This document shows positions 57,357-64,000 of a DNA stretch of 64,000 nt, one piece after another. Under the pieces are notes generated by a model. That model was given only the letters and a program-made list of their open reading frames with translations, was not told the DNA's origin and ran no database searches. Every line of letters starts with the position of its first letter. Positions within the stretch are counted from its first letter, which is position 1. A program made the position numbers and the translations under genes. Source of the stretch: Arthrobotrys musiformis (Eukaryota; Ascomycota; Orbiliomycetes; Orbiliales; Orbiliaceae); contig JAVHJL010000007.1 of the NCBI GenBank assembly GCA_036971715.1, forward strand, positions 1,736,001 to 1,800,000, given 5' to 3'.

Positions 57357-58824
57357 GGTGGTGGAAATCGCTCCTGGGATAGCCTAAAATCCTGGTCCTA
57401 TTGAAATTGTGGGATTGGGTGGATTGCTGTGGGAGTTGAAATAACGTTTGCATACAGTCTTCGCCGAAACCACCCGAGAACCCAAATCCGCGGAGAAATT
57501 AGTCGCCTGTTCAGAAAGGAAAATAGGGTATCGATCTAGTGGAAGGTTATATTGTACTGGTAATGTCCTAAAAAGTTGGGCAGGTAATATATTCCAGAGA
57601 GGGGTAAGACCCTTTCTAAAAGTTCAAGCCTTGTTGGGAACCAACGGCCCCAAGCCACCACGCCACGCATTTCCCACCCGTACCCAACCTCCTTTCAATC
57701 GCTTATCGTACTAATTATCGGCTGCCATTATGCATAGATGGAGTAACAGTACTTGCGTTAGGATATATGCAGGACGCTTGATGCGTTGTCAGTACAGATC
57801 CTACATGAACATCGCCAAGGATCAGAAGTGGCCCAAAATCCATGGCGGGCTGGAAGCTGAAGGGGACGACCGACATCGTGGATTTTTTCATACGGGAATT
57901 TTGGATAATTAGAGTCGTGAATGTATACATGCCTCCCAGTTTGCCTGCAGTATTGCCTGGGCCGGTAGCAACCTAATTTTCTACTACGCCTACTTCGGCT
58001 CAGCCTACACCGATCGGGGCGAGGCCTGGTTTACGAGACAAGGCGAGGCTGTTAAATTTTGTAGTTCCGTATCTCTGGATTTTCAAAAGAGTTTGTTGGT
58101 TTGCGAGTTTTTCGTATATCCGAGCACGGATAGTTCGTACCAGAGGGTTTTACGACCGCTTTGTTGGCACGGGTCCCCTCCTAAGCTATTCCTGTCATTT
58201 TCTTCGAAGTTCTCACGGTTCCTATGGTTTCTCTATTCCTAGTACACGAAGTTAGCGATAGGACGCTAGATACAATAGTGCTGCTCCCTGACTGTGATTT
58301 CCTAAACCTTAATCTTCGCGGCCGCACTCTCGTAATGTAGAGGCTACGAACTTATCACTCTGCGGCGGTTCCGCAAATCTTGTCAAGTCCCTTCAGTATA
58401 TTCTCTCATTGGGGTCAAAGACCCGGGCCTAGTAATTGTCCCCTTTTTCAAACTAAAATCGCATTGAATGAGTAAATATCAGACGAGGGCTGGTGTAGTG
58501 GTGGCTCAATCGCCAGTAGAGCGCGATATTAGTGTAATTCTTACGATATGCATACGATACTGTGTAAATTTTCTAGGAGTAGAAACATATTTTTGAGATT
58601 CACGCCCCGAAAAGATGGTCCATTGATGTTTCTAGACCCAGGACAATGTGTACAGGACGCTGACAAAGGTTAACCCGGTCTGTATTGTGAACCACGGCTT
58701 ATAAGAAGATGGATATAGGGGCTTGATACATTATATAGACTTTCCGTCTGAAATACAACAAACGGGAGAAATGCACTCTCAGTTCGGATAGTCCGTAGTA
58801 AGCCAACAAGGCAAGTAAAAAGTG
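57357..58824. other. Intergenic between same-strand genes
   Basis: About 1.5 kb upstream of the NLR and downstream of the GMC gene. No additional feature is supported. Confidence 0.45.
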
Positions 58825-60738
58825 CTACTCTAGGAGAGGCCAGAGCTTAGACAGCGTATCAGCAATCTCATCTATAACCTTTCCTGCCTCTTCGGCGATG
58901 TCATCTATAGCTTTTCCTGCCTCTTCGGCGATGTCATCAATTATGTCCTTGTCTCCTCCTGGTTTAACTGCAGAGTCGCCTGTCGGTGGCTCCTGGGGAA
59001 CGCCTATAGGTGGGAACTCTGGGTTGACTACAGGTGGTGCGAATTGGTTCGCCATCCTCAAGGATAGTGCCATCAAAGTGAGCGATGGGTTTGCCTCTGG
59101 GCTGACGGGAAAGACGGATAGATCGCAGACCGACAGGTTTTGGAAACTCTTGACTCTCAAGTTGGCATCAACGACACCATTGCCCTTTGGTCCGTCCATT
59201 CTCATTGTACCGCATTCGTGAGAGAAGACACCAAATCCCAACTGCACTGGACGTGGGGCTGGGAGGTCAGTTTTGAACTCGGCCTTATCGTAGAGGAATA
59301 AATTCCTAATTTTAGCGCAGATATCCTCCATTTCGGTTTGAACTTCGGGTGCAAGTGGAGGTCGGGTGATATGGATCAAGGGATCCTTTCCGGGAGTATT
59401 AAGCACCTCATTACCATCATTGAGCTCGCCGACGAACTCGAACAACACGCATATCGTATCGAAGTCGGATTCATCCTCAACACCGAACTTAACGTCGATT
59501 GGCTTGCGTTCCCGAGAATAATAGTGGCTCGTGGGAAGGGAGGAAGAGCTCCCAGCCAAGAAGAAATTGGCATTGACGGTAACAGTGACCAAACAAGTTC
59601 TACCAGCGATCGGGTAGGTTGTCTTCATGTTGACCGGCGCCATCGTCATTCCCCCGGACTTTACCTTGGCGAAACGAACATAGCAGACGTCATGATCAAT
59701 GAGGCCCTTACCCACGAGGTCGAGGGAGCCGAGGACGCCAAGACCGCTGTTGAGTGCGATTGATGCTGTACCGATAGACCCCGCGCATAGGATTACTTCG
59801 GTGTCACCGATCTCTAAGCTTTTGACAGTTTTGTCCTGTTCCTTGGTATGACGAACAAGAATAGATGTAACTTTGCGTTTACTACCGCCCGGGCATGCCG
59901 GCATAAGTCAATACAAAACTATGTATAGCAAAACTGAAAGGGCTTACAGGGGTTATTACTTATCGGGTCCAATAGAGTGTTCAATAGAGAGAACCTCGGT
60001 GTCCAAAAGCACCGTCAAATACCGATCGTGGGCGTACATGCGATTCATGAGCGCCAAAGTAGTACTATATGCACCCTGAGGGAACATATACGGCGAAGAG
60101 GAGTTGAATTGCGCCGCAACCGGCATGAGATCAAAGTCCGAATCGGGCAGAGCTTCATCTAACTTAATCTTTACCCCTTCTAATGCTTCCGATGAGATCT
60201 GACCGGAGCCCTTGGGGTATATATTATCCCGCTGAGAGTTATCGGTCATAAAATTGAAGGCATAGTCGTATCCGTCTTCCTTGTAAGGCTCGCCCTTTGG
60301 AGTGTACTTCGTCTTCTTTTCGGTGAGGTATTTGACAATCTCGTCAGGGAAGTGGGTTTCGAGGGTCGGCTTGCTAATTTGTGGGGTCCAAATTCCCCAG
60401 AGGTTCGATCTACCGCCGACGCAGTATACGGGTCCACCGATGTAGGGAGTGGACCCCTCAGTGCAACGAACCTTCGCCTTTACAGTATCATATATGGTTT
60501 CGTTGCCCTCTGGGGAATTACTCGTGCCACGCTTGAAGTATGGTCGCGAGGTATTGAGGACGTGAGTGTTGAAGATAGGACGCCCTCGCTCGATGAGCAG
60601 AACTCTCTTCTTCCTTTGAGCTAGAACTTCGGCGAGGGGGCCGCCTCCCATGCCGCTGCCTACGATGATGTAATCGTAGCCATTGTTCCTGCTGAGAAGG
60701 CCAACAACGTCGATGTCTGTTGAGGCAACGTGTTCCAT
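58825..60738 (-). CDS. GMC-type FAD-dependent oxidoreductase with repeated C-terminal tail
   Basis: Exon 1 is 60738-59960, exon 2 is 59881-58825; the 78-nt intron (GTAATA...GGCGGTAG) is phase 2 and joins GPDN to KRKVTSILV. Product 611 aa. FAD-binding GSGMGGG at residues 27-33 with the following LLIERG. GGRSNLWGIWTP is the GMC region near the isoalloxazine ring. TEVILCAGSIGTASIALNSG is the second Rossmann contact. SHECGTMRMDG and VSPEANPSLTLMAL carry the catalytic His and Asn pair. No signal peptide is present. The layout is nearest to glucose-methanol-choline and pyranose-oxidase-related enzymes, but the substrate cannot be predicted. After the catalytic core comes a proline-rich linker and an 11-residue amphipathic unit (DDIAEEAGKAI) repeated about three times, ending LSKLWPLLE. 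This tail is not part of the usual fold. Confidence 0.87.
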
Positions 60739-63443
60739 GACTTAGAGTCTTTCTTTATCAAACCGACTATGCAATATATAGAGGTTAAGTATGTTGATGG
60801 AAATTTTGGAAAGTTAAGGAAATCCGATATGAGAAAATCAATTGGCACCCAGAGGTTACAAATGCAGGCCTTGGTGTGCTTGTGAGGAATATTGTATTGA
60901 ATAACCTGACGGCTGGGGGCAGGCTGCCAGGCCTTTTAATATAGCTAATAGCTAGCCTCGTTAACGCGTTCCCAGGCTCATAGCCCTATAAAGCCCCGCC
61001 TATGAAAAAGTTCTGTCCCACCCAGAATATGAACATTACCCCGCTAATCTTCCTATCATACCAACGGGCCGTCCGCGGGATGGAATAACGAATGAACGTG
61101 CAGAGCCCTCCCGCTTTTCGACAAACAGGTCCGAAAATATTACGTAGCCAGCCGTAAATCGAGTAAATTCTGCACTCGAAGCCAAATCCTCGCCGACTGC
61201 GATGCATTGCAGTTGCGTTCAGCCCCTTCCCCCGCATAAAAATATTCAGCTCGAAATTGTGAGGAAGTAGGAAAATGATATAGGAAGATTATAGTGGGGT
61301 TACTATTGGTCGACTGCTATCGATTGGCCGAATTTTAGTCTTGTTTGGACGCTCTATCTAGGAATGGTGGGGATGTGCATTGTTCGCAATCGGGTATTTC
61401 TCAGACACGGGTCGAGGCGAGCCTTCGCGGCATGGGAGGGTGCTGCAAAAATTAGTTTGACCGGGGGTAAATCGTTCGGTCAGGATATATTAGATTATAA
61501 TTTGAAGAAAAGATTTCTAATTGTGATATATAACGAATTCAAGCATGCCGCAGCTGCGCAGCGGGGTTGTTGAGCAATGGGTTACATCTTCCCCACTACT
61601 ACTCAGTGGGATACGGTTGAGACCGCGAAATACTGGGAAGTTTTTAACAGAGTGTATGTGCGTAGCCGCAAACTAGCTGAGTGCCGTGGATTTTGTTGAA
61701 ACTAATCACCAGAGAGTGACATTGAGGCTGCTGGGACAACCAGTAAAGCTTCCGGTTTGAGGTCACACGACTTCCGACCGCAGAAGAGATCTTGTCATGT
61801 GTTGTCGGCAGACTGCAACGCACCTTGAGGCTGCCAAGCGCTCGCTAGCATATGTGTGACAATGTTGCCTATTTAGGTTAACATACTGATTTGGGTTAGC
61901 CCTGTTCCACAAATATCCGTTTTAGGACAGCTGACAACGCAAAATCGCAACGGATTCGAACTCTGTCGACGTTGTACTAGGACCTATTTGTGTTGAATGA
62001 CAAAATACAACAAAGGGACCTTGCTTTCGTCCTGGGTCTGCCCTAAGAGCCCTGAAAGGATGGTATACGGGTCTAAAAGCCCCCCTTCTCGACCGCAATT
62101 TGGTCAACCTTGTAAACTCCATGTCGTTTTGGTATTCATATTCCAAGACACTTTCATTACGTTAATTAAGGGCCAACACGCCCCAGCTTTAGATGGCTGG
62201 TTGTCTTAATTACGCTTCCAGCGTTTTAAAACATGGACGTTCGATCGCTCTCGGACGGACTCAGCTTGTTGCGCCGAGTCAATGATCCCTGCTGCATAAC
62301 TCAGTACCACGGTCGAACTAATCAAAGCCTAGGCCAACTGGGTAGCTCGCGTAGGTTCCGGCCTCTGAAAACCCGCCTGAGTCGACTATGGTATCTTCTT
62401 GCCAACATGCAATGTGCGTTACCTGTACACCTCTATGGATATATATATGAGGTGGTATACTTATTTATACGAGGGCGCCGGATTTCACCCCGTATCCACG
62501 CCCACTGGGCGTAAATATACCCGGAAACTGTATAGCCTTATTGGAATCGGTTCAGGGGGTTTCTGTACCGTTCCAAAGTCTGCCTTGCGCAAGGTGGTAT
62601 TTAGCCCCCTGGGAATCCACAGCTTCCAGATACACCGACCGCATGAGTATCAATAATATCCTGGCAGTATTTCCCTCGTCTTCCCTCGCCCCTAGTATTA
62701 TAAAGGACCCCATCTATAGCGCAGCTAAACGGCCTCAGGCGAACCGTGGTTAATTCACCGCCAAGGCCATGCTCTACCGAAGTCAAGCCTTTTTAAGCTT
62801 TGGTCCGGTCGCCTTAACTGCCCCACTCCTCTCTTGCCCCAGCGAAACATGATTTACCGATGTTTCCGACAAACACTCACACCAACCTATCTATAGCAGA
62901 GTACATATAGTCCTCGTTCAGTATCCTAAGTTAATTAGCGGTCGAAGTTATGATGCTTGTAATGGTCGCAAAAGAGTGGTACAAAGCCTCAAGCCGATGT
63001 TACATCGCGATCGAAACCGTCCGGTAAAGGATAGACAGGGAACACATTTGAGTATCGGAACGCACGAATTAATATATCCGTAGCCTGAACAAATCGCGGA
63101 TCGATTTCTCTTTAGGAATGTCGATAGCACGCCTGAAAGTACCTGCTGATGTCAGATCGAACGCTAGGTCTTCCGAACTTTGGGGTAGTCTCATTGGGTA
63201 AGTCAACATTCTAGACGCCCCGACCTGTGGGATTGGGATGTAATCCGCCCTATATCCTGGTATCGCGTCGGAACAGCCCTCCGAGGTTGTTTGCAACTAA
63301 ATTGTGGGTATCAATTCCATGACGCTTGGTGGAATTTATTGCGCTTGAGATGACTGAAGGTCTGAGTTCAAGACAAATGAATAGCCAGTTTATAGTTCGC
63401 TATGAGCATGGAGCGTTATAGTTCATGCAATAAGACGACGCTC
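60739..63443. other. Gene-poor interval
   Basis: About 2.7 kb. A TATATA sequence just upstream of the GMC start (near 60775) may be its TATA box. Otherwise only short frames; a 75-codon frame at 63069-63296 (minus) looks somewhat coding-like but lacks a start and partner. Confidence 0.4.
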
Positions 63444-63451
63444 TATATAAA
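63444..63451 (+). promoter_or_regulatory. TATA box of the arabinofuranosidase gene
   Basis: TATATAAA 115 bp upstream of the ATG at 63566, followed by a CT-rich leader (63525-63550). Confidence 0.6.
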
Positions 63452-63565
63452 CAAAGGTCGCCCAAGCTATCTCGATATCCATTGCTACAAGGCCAATTAT
63501 ACTAGCTTCTTGACATCAATTAAAGATCTCTTCTTAGTCTCCTTTCTAAGAATTATTGAACGAAA

Positions 63566-64000
63566 ATGATGTCGAAACCGATCAAACCGGCCTTAGTAGC
63601 TATTAGCTTCGGTGCCGTCCTCGCTGCAGCTGGTCCCTGCGATATCTACGCTGCTGGTGGCACGCCTTGCGTCGCCGCCCACGCAACGACTCGGGCGCTT
63701 TACAATGCCTATACTGGCGCCTTATACCAAGTGAAGCGTGCAAAGGACAATGCTGTCGTAGATATCAAGCCTATATCTGCCGGTGGCGCAGCAGACTCCG
63801 CCGCGCAAGATTCTTTCTGTTCCGGCACAACCTGTTTGATTTCCATCATTTACGATCAGTCCGGCCACAACAACCATCTTACCCAGGCGCCGCCAGGTGG
63901 TTTCAAAGGGCCAGCGGCCAATGGGTACGATAACTTGGCTAACGCTACAGCTGCTCCGGTATACCTCAACGGCCAAAAGGTTTACGGCGTCTTCGTCGCC
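63566..64000 (+). CDS. abfB: GH54 alpha-L-arabinofuranosidase B, 5' part (runs off right edge)
   Basis: Open from ATG 63566 to the last base (145 codons). A signal peptide (MMSKPIKPALVAISFGAVLA) precedes the GH54 catalytic domain, which starts GPCDIYAAGGTPCVAAHATT and continues RALYNAYTGALYQVKR, SAGGAADSAAQDSFC, CLISIIYDQSGHNNHLTQAP and GGFKGPAANGYDNLA. These are close to the well-studied Aspergillus AbfB and are diagnostic. The enzyme removes terminal arabinofuranosyl residues from arabinoxylan and arabinan outside the cell. The catalytic acids and the C-terminal arabinose-binding (CBM42) module lie beyond the window, so integrity cannot be judged. A second ATG directly follows the first. 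Confidence 0.93.
   Translation, partial: MMSKPIKPALVAISFGAVLAAAGPCDIYAAGGTPCVAAHATTRALYNAYTGALYQVKRAKDNAVVDIKPISAGGAADSAAQDSFCSGTTCLISIIYDQSGHNNHLTQAPPGGFKGPAANGYDNLANATAAPVYLNGQKVYGVFVA

Noticed and set aside
63069..63296. 75-codon minus-strand frame
   Set aside because: Composition is fair, but it starts at a non-ATG codon and no upstream exon can be joined.

Overview
The window is nuclear DNA of a filamentous ascomycete (Pezizomycotina). The signs are short GT-AG introns (mostly 60-110 nt) with CTAAC-type branch sites, secretory proteins with Lys-Arg propeptide sites, and typical families: a PNP-NACHT-ankyrin NLR, a GLEYA adhesin, a fungal fruit-body lectin and a GH54 arabinofuranosidase. 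The order within Pezizomycotina cannot be settled from sequence alone. Most genes here are spliced, so I rebuilt them by joining open frames across consensus donors and acceptors with matching phase. All such joins are predictions.

Left third (1-14.8 kb): a coiled-coil protein cut by the window edge; a small coiled-coil protein; a three-exon pseudokinase-like gene; two unknown plus-strand genes (4.0-5.0 and 5.46-6.2 kb); a ferric-reductase-type flavocytochrome on the minus strand with a frameshifted 3' end; a divergent MADS-box-like gene; a small unknown ORF; a 546-aa protein of unknown function with a broken partial paralogue beside it; and an intron-bearing tRNA-Asp with a truncated tRNA copy.

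Middle (14.8-46.7 kb): a fruit-body lectin, a 190-aa unknown protein found only by splicing, a frameshifted membrane-protein remnant, two adjacent small membrane-protein genes (one whose coding DNA is a CAT/CGT/TAT microsatellite giving a His/Arg/Tyr-rich segment), a four-exon DOPA 4,5-dioxygenase, a secreted CYTH-like protein, a hAT transposase relic, a secreted proline/glycine-rich protein, an M28 aminopeptidase, a 796-aa secreted protein of unknown function, a ten-cysteine small secreted protein and a GLEYA adhesin.

Right third (46.7-64 kb): a long gene-poor stretch, then an intact 1414-aa NLR (nucleoside-phosphorylase-like domain, NACHT, ankyrin repeats), a GMC oxidoreductase with a repeated C-terminal tail, and the 5' end of a GH54 alpha-L-arabinofuranosidase running off the right edge.

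Taken together, the recognisable genes are mostly secreted, cell-surface or self/non-self functions (aminopeptidase, arabinofuranosidase, adhesin, lectin, small cysteine-rich protein, NLR), separated by large intervals with no recognisable coding sequence. There is no evident metabolic gene cluster. This is a typical accessory landscape of a plant- or litter-associated ascomycete; the lifestyle is inference.
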